DNA from: Pseudomonas citronellolis
Lineage (GTDB): Bacteria > Pseudomonadota > Gammaproteobacteria > Pseudomonadales > Pseudomonadaceae
Length of the DNA stretch: 44,239 nt
Assembly (NCBI RefSeq): GCF_900112375.1
Contig: NZ_FOLS01000039.1
Span: 26,633 to 70,871 of the forward strand
Reading direction: 5' to 3'
Part shown: in pieces, positions 18,883-26,507 of the stretch
Position numbering within the stretch: position 1 is the stretch's first letter
How the letters are laid out: every line of letters begins with the position of its first letter
The notes under the pieces: generated by a model
Seen by the model: only the letters and a program-made list of their open reading frames with translations
Database searches by the model: none
Told to the model about the DNA's origin: nothing
Made by a program: the position numbers and the translations under genes

Positions 18883-20070
18883 ATGGCAAAGAAGTCCCGT
18901 TCAAGACTCTGGTTCCTCGTCCACAGCTGGTTGGCCCTGCCCATCTGGTTCTTCGTCCTGCTGGTGTGCCTGACCGGCACCCTGGCGGTGGTCAGCCAGG
19001 AACTCGTCTGGCTGGCCAAGCCGGAGGTGCGCGCCAGCATGCCCAGCGCCGACGCCCAGGAACTCAGCTTCGACCAGTTACTGGCGGCGATCGCCCGGCA
19101 GCAGCCGGAGATCCGCGTGGAGACGCTGAACTTCCCGCAGGAGAACCATTTCGCCCTCACCGCCCGGGTCAGCTTCCCCGACGGCTCGCGCGCCAGCCTG
19201 TACGTCAACCCCTACAGCGGGACGATCCAGGGGCAAAGCACGAACTTTGACTTCCGCCAGTTCACTCGCGCCCTGCACGGCTGGTGGCTGGTGCCGTTCA
19301 ACCACGGCTACAGCTGGGGCTGGTACCTGGTCTCGGTGCTGGGCCTGCCGATGCTCGCCTCGCTGGTCACCGGGCTGGTGGTCTACAAGCGCTTCTGGCG
19401 CGGCTTCCTCAACCCGCGCCTGCGCCTGAATCAGGGCGCGCGGATCTTCTGGGGCGACCTGCACCGGCTGGGTGGCATCTGGTCGATCTGGTTCATCGCG
19501 GTCATTTCCATCACCGGCACCTGGTTCCTGATCCAGGCGCTGCTGGCCGACAACCACGTCACCCTGTCCACCCAGGGAGTGCCGCCGGTAATCGCCCGAG
19601 CCGACGTGCCGCAGGGCGAAACCGCCCCGCCGCTTAGCCTCGACGAGGCGGTGCGCATCGCCCAGCGAAGCGTACCGAGCCTTCAGGCCAGCGACGTGGC
19701 CCTGCCATCCAACGCCTACAGCCCGATCTACGTCGAGGGCCGCGGCTGGTACCCACTGATGTACCAGACGGTGGCGGTCAACCCCTACACCGGGCGCATC
19801 GAGTCCACCCACCTGCTCAGCGACCGCAGCGCGCTGGAGTTCGTCACCGAGTCGATGCGCCCGCTGCACACCGGCGACTTCGGCGGCATCTGGCTGAAGC
19901 TGGTGTGGTTCGTGTTCGGCCTGATCCTCAGCCTGATGGTGCTCAGCGGCCTGCTGATCTGGAGCAAGCGCACCGCCCAGGCCACCGCCGCGCTGGTCAA
20001 GCGCCAGCGCCGGGCACCGCGCCCGCCCGGGCCGGCGCCGATGGACCAGGCGCTGGAGGGCCGGCCATGA
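18883..20070 (+). CDS. fpvG: FpvG, PepSY-type inner-membrane ferri-pyoverdine reductase
   Basis: Integral membrane protein of 395 residues of the PepSY-associated TM family. In P. aeruginosa FpvG is the inner-membrane reductase that releases iron from ferri-pyoverdine in the periplasm. Four hydrophobic segments are visible (about 9-37, 145-168, 196-221, 338-362), with large periplasmic loops between 1-2 and 3-4 and conserved-looking histidines beside the membrane (HSW near 14, LHGWW and FNHGYSWGW near 130-145, LHRLGG near 194). The ATG at 18883 has no clear Shine-Dalgarno, but nearby upstream ATGs are out of frame and the MAKKSRSRLWFLVHSWLA start fits the family. First gene of a PvdS-controlled operon; its stop overlaps the fpvH start (ATGA). 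Confidence 0.92.
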   Translation: MAKKSRSRLWFLVHSWLALPIWFFVLLVCLTGTLAVVSQELVWLAKPEVRASMPSADAQELSFDQLLAAIARQQPEIRVETLNFPQENHFALTARVSFPDGSRASLYVNPYSGTIQGQSTNFDFRQFTRALHGWWLVPFNHGYSWGWYLVSVLGLPMLASLVTGLVVYKRFWRGFLNPRLRLNQGARIFWGDLHRLGGIWSIWFIAVISITGTWFLIQALLADNHVTLSTQGVPPVIARADVPQGETAPPLSLDEAVRIAQRSVPSLQASDVALPSNAYSPIYVEGRGWYPLMYQTVAVNPYTGRIESTHLLSDRSALEFVTESMRPLHTGDFGGIWLKLVWFVFGLILSLMVLSGLLIWSKRTAQATAALVKRQRRAPRPPGPAPMDQALEGRP

Positions 20071-20606
20071 ACAAACCCGCCACATTGCCGGTCGCCTCGC
20101 CGCTGCGGAGCCTGTGGCTGCGTTGGCGCTTCCATCTCAACGTGCTGCTGGTGCTGGTGCCGCTGGCCTTCATGCCGCGCTACTTCGCCGACGTGGCGCT
20201 GTTCCGCGGCACCAGCGGCCTCGGCGAGCGCGAGTTCGGCGAGTTCCAGGTCGGCCCCTGGAGCCTGCGCCTGGCCGAGCTGCACGATGCCGCCCCGCAC
20301 AACGAGGGCCCGGCCGGCTACCTCAAGGAGTTCAACGCAGCGCTCTGCGCCGCATGCATTCCCCAGGTGCGCGCGGCCTACCTGCGCGTAGGCAAGCCAC
20401 GCAGCCTGCGCACTGCCGGCGCAATCTTCTTCGGCTCGCCCTACCGAATGGGCGCCTCGCTGCCGATCCCGCCGCGCACCGGCAGCGATGCCGAACTGTG
20501 GATCACCCTGGAGGGCTGGGACGGCTCGGTGCACCAGGCCGCCGTGCCGCTCTCCGTCGCCTCTCCGGCCACCCTGGCCTGGCTGAAACAACGAGGAAAA
20601 CCATGA
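20067..20606 (+). CDS. fpvH: FpvH, single-pass membrane protein of the ferri-pyoverdine reduction complex
   Basis: Protein of 179 residues, identified by its position between fpvG and fpvJ, as in PA2403-PA2406. One hydrophobic segment near residues 20-38 (HLNVLLVLVPLAFMP) follows an Arg-rich stretch, leaving the rest probably periplasmic. A CAAC motif (CxxC) lies near residue 94. The family is known as a partner of FpvG in iron release; its chemical role is not established. Both ends overlap the neighbours by ATGA, indicating translational coupling. Confidence 0.85.
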   Translation: MNKPATLPVASPLRSLWLRWRFHLNVLLVLVPLAFMPRYFADVALFRGTSGLGEREFGEFQVGPWSLRLAELHDAAPHNEGPAGYLKEFNAALCAACIPQVRAAYLRVGKPRSLRTAGAIFFGSPYRMGASLPIPPRTGSDAELWITLEGWDGSVHQAAVPLSVASPATLAWLKQRGKP

Positions 20607-20935
20607 TCGCCGCTTCCACTCGCCTGCGCCGTCTGGCACTGGCGGCCCTACTGCTTGGACTGGCCGGTACCGCCCAAGCGCACAACCCCGTTTGCGAATG
20701 CGAAGGCGTGGACGCCGGCAAGATCCGCTGCAAGGGCGGTTTTTCCGACGGCAGCGGCGCCCCGGGGGTGACCCTCGACGTGATCGGCTACGACGAGCGC
20801 ATCCTGGTGCCGGGCAAGCTCGGCGAAGACTCCACCCTCACCTTCGAGCGCCCCGAGGGCGAGTTCTACGTGCTGTTCGACGCCGGCCCCGGGCACGTGG
20901 TGGAAATCGACCACGCCGACATTCCAACGCCATGA
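20603..20935 (+). CDS. fpvJ: FpvJ, small periplasmic Cys-containing protein of the Fpv system
   Basis: Protein of 110 residues with a clear signal peptide (LALAALLLGLAGTAQA, cleavage expected before HNPVCEC). The mature N-terminus carries His, a CEC pair and a third Cys shortly after (IRCKGG), a plausible metal-handling cluster. FpvJ is reported as a partner of FpvC and FpvG in P. aeruginosa; it is recognised here by order and size. Overlaps fpvH and fpvK by ATGA. Confidence 0.85.
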   Translation: MIAASTRLRRLALAALLLGLAGTAQAHNPVCECEGVDAGKIRCKGGFSDGSGAPGVTLDVIGYDERILVPGKLGEDSTLTFERPEGEFYVLFDAGPGHVVEIDHADIPTP

Positions 20936-21501
20936 GCGTACAGATCGTTCGCCCGGCCGGTGCCGGCCATGAAACCCTCTACGTGCTGCTCGGCGCGCTG
21001 CTGATCGTTCTGCTTGCCGCCACCGCCATCGCCCTGCGCCAGGAACGCCACGCGACCACCGCACCCGTCGCGCACCAGCTGGACGCGCGGCGTGACCTGA
21101 ATGCCGCCGAGCAGGGTATCTACGCCGACCTGCAGGTGGCCGCCGAAGAAATCCAGGCCCGCCTGGCCGAAGCGGGCGCCGCGCCAAGCCCCGCCGAACT
21201 GGCCGCCGAGGGCTTCCCACCGTTCACCCGGGACGCTGCCGCGGCCAGCCGTGGCGGCCACGCCTGGGGTCTGGCCGACGATGCCGCCGGGCTGCGCTAC
21301 CTGGGACGCAGCGCCCAGGCAGGGGGGATCGGCTCCTTCCTCCTGCTGCTGCCGGCGCAGGGCGAGCCCGAAGTCTGGCTTAGCCGCGCGCAGCCAGCGC
21401 CAGAGCAGGCACCGGCGAACGCCGAGGCGCTGGTCGCCGACGGCTGGCGGCAGGTAATCAGCCAGTTCGACGCCGGGGTGACCCGCCAACACCGCCATTG
21501 A
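20932..21501 (+). CDS. fpvK: FpvK, N-terminally anchored membrane protein of the Fpv system
   Basis: Protein of 189 residues with one hydrophobic segment at about 15-38 (LYVLLGALLIVLLAATAIAL), then a helical, Ala/Glu-rich region and a probable periplasmic domain. It corresponds by order to PA2406 (fpvK), the last member of the fpvGHJK group whose products work with FpvG. No catalytic motif is visible. The start overlaps the fpvJ stop; a 31-base gap follows before fpvC. Confidence 0.83.
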   Translation: MSVQIVRPAGAGHETLYVLLGALLIVLLAATAIALRQERHATTAPVAHQLDARRDLNAAEQGIYADLQVAAEEIQARLAEAGAAPSPAELAAEGFPPFTRDAAAASRGGHAWGLADDAAGLRYLGRSAQAGGIGSFLLLLPAQGEPEVWLSRAQPAPEQAPANAEALVADGWRQVISQFDAGVTRQHRH

Positions 21502-21532
21502 CCCACAGCGACTCCACAGAAGGTTCCCTTCC

Positions 21533-22474
21533 ATGCGCTTCTCCCGTGTTCTGCGCGGCCTGGCCGCCGCCCTCCCCGCCCGCGCGCTGCTGGCCGCGGC
21601 GCTGCTCCTGGCGCTGCCGGTCGGCCATGCCGAGCCGGCCAAGCGCCTGCGCATCGGTATCACCCTGCATCCCTACTACAGCTACGTGAGCAACATCGTC
21701 GGCGACAAGGCCGAGGTGGTGCCACTGATCCCGGCCGGCTTCAATCCGCACGCCTACGAGCCGCGCGCCGAGGACATCAAGCGCATCGGTACGCTGGACG
21801 TGGTGGTGCTCAACGGCGTGGGCCACGACGATTTCGCCGAGCGCATGATCCAGGCCAGCGAGAAGCCCGCCATCCCGCTCATCGAGGCCAACGCCCGGGT
21901 GCCACTGCTGGCCGCTACCGGCACCGCCGCTCGCGGCGCCGGCAAGGTGGTCAACCCGCACACCTTCCTGTCCATCAGCGCCTCCATCACCCAGGTCAAC
22001 ACCATCGCCCGCGAACTGGGCAAGCTCGACCCGGCCAACGCCACCACCTACACGCGCAATGCCCGCGCCTACGGCCAGCGCCTGCGCGCCCTGCGTGCCG
22101 CGGCCCTGGGCCGGCTGAGCCAGGCGCCGGCGGCGGACTTCCGCGTGGCCACCATCCACGGCGCCTACGACTACCAGCTGCGCGAGTTCGGCCTGGAGGT
22201 CACCGCGGTGGTGGAGCCAGCCCACGGCATCGAGCCCAGCCCGAGCCAGTTGAAGAAGACCATCGACCAGCTCAGAGAACTGGACGTGAAGGTGATCTTC
22301 TCGGAGATCGACTTCCCCTCCACCTACGTCGACACCATCCAGCGCGAGTCCGGGGTGAAGCTCTACTCGCTGTCGCACATCTCCTACGGTGAATACAGCG
22401 CCGACAAGTACGAGCAGGAAATGGCGCGCAACCTCGACACCGTGGTCCGCGCCATCCAGGAGTCCGGCGCATGA
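21533..22474 (+). CDS. fpvC: FpvC, periplasmic metal-binding protein of the FpvCDEF ABC importer
   Basis: Cluster A-I (ZnuA/TroA-type) solute-binding protein of 313 residues with a signal peptide ending near residue 34 (LPVGHA). Candidate metal ligands are the His in LHPYYSYV, FNPHAYEP, VVNPHTF and IHGAYDY, plus the acid in IFSEIDFP, in the order expected for the family. In P. aeruginosa FpvC is thought to bind the iron released from pyoverdine and deliver it to FpvDE. A loosely spaced GAAGG lies upstream of ATG 21533. The stop overlaps the fpvD start. Confidence 0.92.
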   Translation: MRFSRVLRGLAAALPARALLAAALLLALPVGHAEPAKRLRIGITLHPYYSYVSNIVGDKAEVVPLIPAGFNPHAYEPRAEDIKRIGTLDVVVLNGVGHDDFAERMIQASEKPAIPLIEANARVPLLAATGTAARGAGKVVNPHTFLSISASITQVNTIARELGKLDPANATTYTRNARAYGQRLRALRAAALGRLSQAPAADFRVATIHGAYDYQLREFGLEVTAVVEPAHGIEPSPSQLKKTIDQLRELDVKVIFSEIDFPSTYVDTIQRESGVKLYSLSHISYGEYSADKYEQEMARNLDTVVRAIQESGA

Positions 22475-23220
22475 CCGCCGTCGAGGCACTGGGCCCGCCG
22501 CCCGGGCCACGGGTGCTGTTCGCCGGGGTCAGCCTGGAGCTGGGCGGCAGCCGCATCCTCGACGAGGTACGCCTGGAGGTGGCGGCCGGCAGCGTGCACG
22601 CCCTGGTCGGCCCCAACGGCGGTGGCAAGAGCTCGCTCGTCAAGAGCCTGCTGGGGCAGATGCCGCACCGCGGCGAGCTGAGCCTGGAATGGCCCGGCGT
22701 CCCCGGCTGCGTCGGCTACGTGCCGCAGGCGCTGGAGTTCGAGCGTGGCCTGCCGCTGACCGTGGACGACTTCATGGCCGCGCTGTGCCAGCGCCGCCCG
22801 GCATTCCTCGGCCTGTCGCGCAACCGGCGCCCGGCGATCGACGCGGCGCTGGAGCGGGTCGGCATGCTGGCCAAGCGCGGCCGGCGCATGGGCGCCCTGT
22901 CCGGCGGCGAGCGCCAGCGCGTGCTGCTGGCCCAGGGCCTGGTTCCACCGCCGCAACTGCTGGTGCTGGACGAACCGATGTCGGCGCTCGACGAAGGCGG
23001 CATCCAGGTCTTCGAACGCCTGCTGCAGGACTGGCGCCGCACCGGGGTGACGGTGCTGTGGATCGAACACGACCTGCAGGCCGTGGCACTCCTGGCCGAC
23101 CGCGTCAGCGGGCTCAACCGTCAACTGCTGTTCGACGGCCCGGCGGCCACCAGCCTGACCCCGGAACGCCTGCTCACGCTGTTCTCCACCCTGCCGCGCA
23201 AGCCGGAGGCAAGCCGATGA
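22471..23220 (+). CDS. fpvD: FpvD, ABC transporter ATP-binding protein
   Basis: ATPase of 249 residues. Walker A GPNGGGKSS is at about 47-55, Q-loop near 86 (YVPQAL), signature LSGGERQR at 143-150, Walker B LLVLDEP at 163-169 and the switch His in WIEHD. It pairs with the FpvE permease to power import from FpvC/FpvF. Coupled by ATGA overlaps on both sides. Confidence 0.95.
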   Translation: MTAVEALGPPPGPRVLFAGVSLELGGSRILDEVRLEVAAGSVHALVGPNGGGKSSLVKSLLGQMPHRGELSLEWPGVPGCVGYVPQALEFERGLPLTVDDFMAALCQRRPAFLGLSRNRRPAIDAALERVGMLAKRGRRMGALSGGERQRVLLAQGLVPPPQLLVLDEPMSALDEGGIQVFERLLQDWRRTGVTVLWIEHDLQAVALLADRVSGLNRQLLFDGPAATSLTPERLLTLFSTLPRKPEASR

Positions 23221-24122
23221 ACGACACCTATGAGGCCTTGCGCCAAGCCATCCAGGCCTGGGCGGCGGCCGGCCACTTGCCGCAGGTCCTGGCCTACGGT
23301 TTCGTCATCAATGCCCTGCTCGCCGGCGCGCTGATCGGCCCGGTGCTTGGCGGCCTGGGCACCCTGGTGGTGGTCAAGCGCTTCGCCTTCTTCTCCGAAG
23401 CGGTGGGCCACGCCGCGCTCACCGGGGTGGCCATCGGCATCCTCCTCGGCGAGCCCTACACCGGCCCCTACGGCAGCCTGTTCGGCTACTGCCTGTTATT
23501 CGGCGTGCTGCTCAACTACCTGCGCAATCGCACCGGGCTGGCCCCGGACACCCTGATCGGGGTGTTCCTCTCGGTGTCCCTGGCACTGGGCGCCAGCCTG
23601 CTGCTGGTGCTGGCCGGGAAGATCAACGTGCATATCCTGGAGAACGTACTGTTCGGCTCGGTGCTGACGGTCAACGCCCACGACCTCGCGGTGCTCGCGG
23701 TGGTCGCCGTGCTGGTGCCAAGCCTGGCCCTGCCGCTGTACAACCGCATCATGCTGGCCAGCTTCAACCCGCAGTTGGCGGCGGTACGCGGGGTGGCGGT
23801 GAAACGCCTGGACTACCTGTTCGTGGCCCTGGTGACGCTGGTCACCGTGGCCGCGGTGAAGGTCATCGGGGCGATCCTGGTGGGCGCCCTGCTGGTGATC
23901 CCGGCAGCCGCGGCGCGCCTGGTCAGCCAGTCGCTGCGCGGCTTCTTCTGGCTGTCGGTGCTGATCGCCAGCCTCAGTACCCTGAGCGGCATCCTGCTGC
24001 CCATCGCCCTCGACCTGCCGATCCCCTCGGGCGCGGCGATCATCCTGGTCGCCGGCCTGGCCTTCACTCTCGCCGCCGTCGCCCGTGGCTGCCTGCCGCA
24101 GCTCAAGGGCAACCTCGGATGA
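23217..24122 (+). CDS. fpvE: FpvE, ABC-3 family inner-membrane permease
   Basis: Polytopic membrane protein of 301 residues of the metal ABC-3 (ZnuB-like) permease family. Successive hydrophobic segments are obvious, including VINALLAGALIGPVLGGLGT and AALTGVAIGILLG, with the family-typical FFSEAVGHAALTG stretch and a late VKVIGAILVGALLVIPAAAA segment. It forms the membrane channel for the FpvD ATPase; iron is the expected cargo from family context. Overlaps fpvD and fpvF by ATGA. Confidence 0.94.
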   Translation: MNDTYEALRQAIQAWAAAGHLPQVLAYGFVINALLAGALIGPVLGGLGTLVVVKRFAFFSEAVGHAALTGVAIGILLGEPYTGPYGSLFGYCLLFGVLLNYLRNRTGLAPDTLIGVFLSVSLALGASLLLVLAGKINVHILENVLFGSVLTVNAHDLAVLAVVAVLVPSLALPLYNRIMLASFNPQLAAVRGVAVKRLDYLFVALVTLVTVAAVKVIGAILVGALLVIPAAAARLVSQSLRGFFWLSVLIASLSTLSGILLPIALDLPIPSGAAIILVAGLAFTLAAVARGCLPQLKGNLG

Positions 24123-24136
24123 AAGGAACCCACCCC

Positions 24137-25036
24137 ATGACGTTCAGACCGCATGCCCTCGTCCTCCTCCTGGCACTCGCCGGTGCCCCGCTGCCGGCCG
24201 CCCTGGCTGCCGAGGCGGCACCGCCCAGTGTGCTGGCCAGCCTGCCGGTGACCTACTCGCTGGCCGAGCGCCTGCTGGCCGGCACCGAGGTACGCCTGCA
24301 GCTCATCGCCCCGGAGAACCTCCCCGCCAGCCGCCAGGCCGCCTATTTCGGTGGCCGTGGCGCGGCGGCGCTGGCCAGGGCGGCCGGACAGGCCGACGCG
24401 GTGATCGACCTGCGCTCGCTATGGACAGAGGACCCGCTCTACCCGCTGGCCCGGCGCAGCAACATCCGCATTGTCGAGATCGATGCCGCGCGCCCGCTGG
24501 ACGGCGCCCTGCCGGGCGTCGCCCTGCGCCCGGGCAGCGACATCCACGCTTACCCCTGGCTCAACCCGACCAACCTCGGGCGCATGGCCGACGTGCTCGG
24601 CGCCGACCTGGAGCGCCTGGCGCCGGCCGTGCGGCCGCGCATCCAGGCCAACCTGGCTGCGCTCAAACGCCAACTGCTGGACGCCAGCGCGCGCCAGGAA
24701 GCACGGCTGGCGCAGCTGCCGAACCTCACTGTGGTCAGCCTCTCCGAACGCCTGGGCTACCTGCTCGACGGCCTCAACCTCGACCCGCTGGAACTGCCGC
24801 TGCCGGCCGACGACGCCTGGGACGAGGCGCGCATCCAGGCCTTCGTCGAGGAACTCAAGGCCCAGGACGTCGCCTTGGTGGTACACCACCGCGAACCACC
24901 CAAGCCCCTGGTCGAGGCCATCGGCGCCAGCGGCGCGCGGCTGCTGGTGATCGACAGCGACGCGGCCGACCCGGTGCAGGCGGTGGCGGAAGACCTCGGG
25001 CGGATCGTCGAGGCGCTGGCAGCGGCCAACGGCTGA
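24137..25036 (+). CDS. fpvF: FpvF, periplasmic binding protein of the FpvCDEF importer
   Basis: Second solute-binding protein of the operon, 299 residues from this start, in the same broad ZnuA-like fold family as FpvC. Signal peptide TFRPHALVLLLALAGAPLPAALA. It carries a possible ligand region HAYPWLNPTN and a late HHREPPKP. In P. aeruginosa FpvF binds pyoverdine and forms a complex with FpvC. ATG 24137 is preferred because AAAGGA sits 9 bases upstream and the signal peptide then starts cleanly; an earlier in-frame ATG at 24119 would overlap the fpvE stop by ATGA and add six residues. Confidence 0.9.
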   Translation: MTFRPHALVLLLALAGAPLPAALAAEAAPPSVLASLPVTYSLAERLLAGTEVRLQLIAPENLPASRQAAYFGGRGAAALARAAGQADAVIDLRSLWTEDPLYPLARRSNIRIVEIDAARPLDGALPGVALRPGSDIHAYPWLNPTNLGRMADVLGADLERLAPAVRPRIQANLAALKRQLLDASARQEARLAQLPNLTVVSLSERLGYLLDGLNLDPLELPLPADDAWDEARIQAFVEELKAQDVALVVHHREPPKPLVEAIGASGARLLVIDSDAADPVQAVAEDLGRIVEALAAANG

Positions 25037-25095
25037 GCCACGCCCACGGCGGCCCGTCTGTTCGCGAGCCAGCCCGTAGCGCATTCTGTCCATGA

Positions 25096-25125
25096 GCAGG
25101 AACCGGGCATGCTCCTGGTTCCTGC
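25096..25125 (+). terminator. Hairpin after the fpv operon (no T-tract)
   Basis: GCAGGAACC (25096-25104) and GGTTCCTGC (25117-25125) pair perfectly around a 12-base loop, 60 bases after fpvF. No run of T follows, so intrinsic termination is uncertain. Confidence 0.4.
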
Positions 25126-25143
25126 GAAGGGCGTGACACAAGG

Positions 25144-25179
25144 AAAAACGCCGTTGCTCCTTCTCCGGAGCAACGGCGT
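25144..25179 (-). terminator. Rho-independent terminator of the thioesterase operon
   Basis: A 13-base perfect stem (25148-25160 with 25167-25179, ACGCCGTTGCTCC type) has a 6-base loop. On the minus strand it is followed by a T-run (A-run at 25144-25148 on the plus strand), 21 bases past the thioesterase stop. It may also stop the converging fpv transcript. Confidence 0.85.
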
Positions 25180-25200
25180 CGTCAAGGGCCGGCGCGGGTT

Positions 25201-25956
25201 TCAGCCGATCGCCGCGGCGCTGGCCTGCAGCAGCACGCCGCCGTTGCCGGCGCGCAGTTCGTGCAACTGGGTCTCCAGGTGAGCAAGTACTTCGGTCTCA
25301 CGCTCGTGGAGGAAGAAGTGCCCACCGTCGAACCACTGCAGCTCGAAGCCCGCGCGGGTTTCCTCGCCCCAGGCCAGCAACTGCTCCTGGCTGGCCTTGT
25401 CGGCACGTCCGGCGAGCGCCCGCAGCGGGCAGGCCAGAGGCGCACGGCGCTGGTAGCGGTAGCTGCCGCAGAGCAGGAAGTCAGCACGCAGGATCGGTAG
25501 CGTCAGGCTCATCAGTTCCTGGTTGGCCAGCACCTCTTCCGGGGTGCCCTGCAGGTCACGCAACTCGGCGATCAGCTCGGCGTCACTCTTCGGCTCGGCG
25601 AAACCGCGGTCGTACTCCGCGCGCCGCGACGGCGCCGCGGTGCCCGAAGCGAACAACCCCAGCGGTGTCGGACAACCCAACTCGCGCAGGGCATAGGCGA
25701 TCTCGCAGGCCAGTAGCGCGCCCAGGCTGTGGCCGAACAGCGCGTAGGGTTCCTGACGCACCTCCGCGTGAAGCTCACGTGCCAGTTGCCGGGCCAGGCG
25801 GCCGAGGTCGATCTGCAGCGGCTCGGCCATACGCATGCCGCGCCCGGGCAACTCCACTGGGCGCAACGCCAGCCAGGCTGGCAGTTTGCGCCGCCAGCGG
25901 CTGTAGGTCATGGCACTGGCCCCCGAATAAGGCAGGCAGAACAACCTCACGGCCAT
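25201..25956 (-). CDS. Type II thioesterase of the pyoverdine pathway (PA2411/PvdG-like)
   Basis: Alpha/beta hydrolase of 251 residues that clears misprimed or stalled acyl groups from NRPS carrier domains. The nucleophile elbow GHSLG places the active Ser at 77; the catalytic His is probably 213 (GGHFF), followed by LHE. The N-terminus [11 protein letters not shown] and VELPGRG are typical of the family. The ATG abuts the MbtH stop with no gap (TGA-ATG), so the two are one operon. By neighbourhood (thioesterase, MbtH, pvdH beside fpvF) it matches PAO1 PA2411; PvdG, which sits beside pvdL in PAO1, is a similar enzyme and is not seen elsewhere in the window, so one gene may serve both roles. 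Confidence 0.9.
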   Translation of the reverse strand: MAVRLFCLPYSGASAMTYSRWRRKLPAWLALRPVELPGRGMRMAEPLQIDLGRLARQLARELHAEVRQEPYALFGHSLGALLACEIAYALRELGCPTPLGLFASGTAAPSRRAEYDRGFAEPKSDAELIAELRDLQGTPEEVLANQELMSLTLPILRADFLLCGSYRYQRRAPLACPLRALAGRADKASQEQLLAWGEETRAGFELQWFDGGHFFLHERETEVLAHLETQLHELRAGNGGVLLQASAAAIG

Positions 25957-26220
<264 letters not shown>

Positions 26221-26230
26221 CTATGGGTTA

Positions 26231-26254
26231 ACGAAGTGGGTTGGGGGAAAATTA
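26231..26254 (-). promoter_or_regulatory. PvdS promoter box of the mbtH-thioesterase operon, TAATT variant
   Basis: Minus strand TAATT (26254-26250), 16 bases, CGT (26233-26231), followed 55 bases later by the MbtH start. The same TTTTCCCC follows TAATT here as at the pvdI-like promoter. Confidence 0.75.
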
Positions 26255-26275
26255 GGTGGTGAAGCTCTTCGTCTT

Positions 26276-26344
26276 CGTAGGAGCGAGCTTGCTCGCGAAT
26301 GAGCCCCGCAGCGGAGTCTGTTCGCGAGCAAGCTCGCTCCTACG
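26276..26344. repeat. REP-type inverted pair, perfect 24-base arms
   Basis: Arms 26276-26299 (CGTAGGAGCGAGCTTGCTCG...) and 26321-26344 are exact reverse complements with a 21-base spacer. This is the GTAGGAGCG family of Pseudomonas intergenic palindromes. The right arm plus flank (TTCGCGAGC...TACGAAAAGC) recurs at 44143 onward. Confidence 0.85.
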
Positions 26345-26365
26345 AAAAGCCGTGCATCCTGGAAC

Positions 26366-26434
26366 CGTAGGAGCGGACCTTGTCCGCGAAAGCCGGAGGT
26401 TCCGGCGCGGTTCGCGGATGAGATCCGCTCCTAC
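26366..26434. repeat. REP-type inverted pair, diverged arms
   Basis: Arms about 26366-26390 and 26411-26434 match at 21 of 24 positions. The preceding CCTGGAACCGTAGGAGCGGA is also found before the right-hand arm at 43906. Confidence 0.8.
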
Positions 26435-26459
26435 AGCATGCCCACCTCCAGCTCTACCT

Positions 26460-26507
26460 GTAGGAGCGCGCCCTGCGCGCGATTTCGCGGGCAGGGCCCG
26501 CTCCTAC
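26460..26507. repeat. REP-type palindrome overlapping the pvdH stop codon
   Basis: A compact palindrome with GTAGGAGCG at both ends in opposite orientation; arms match at 21 of 23 positions. Its right edge (CTCCTAC, 26501-26507) contains the TAG stop of pvdH (26506-26504 on the minus strand). Confidence 0.8.

Noticed and set aside
26276..26507. CRISPR-like array
   Set aside because: Repeats are inverted palindrome pairs with variable arms and no uniform spacers; they are REP elements.
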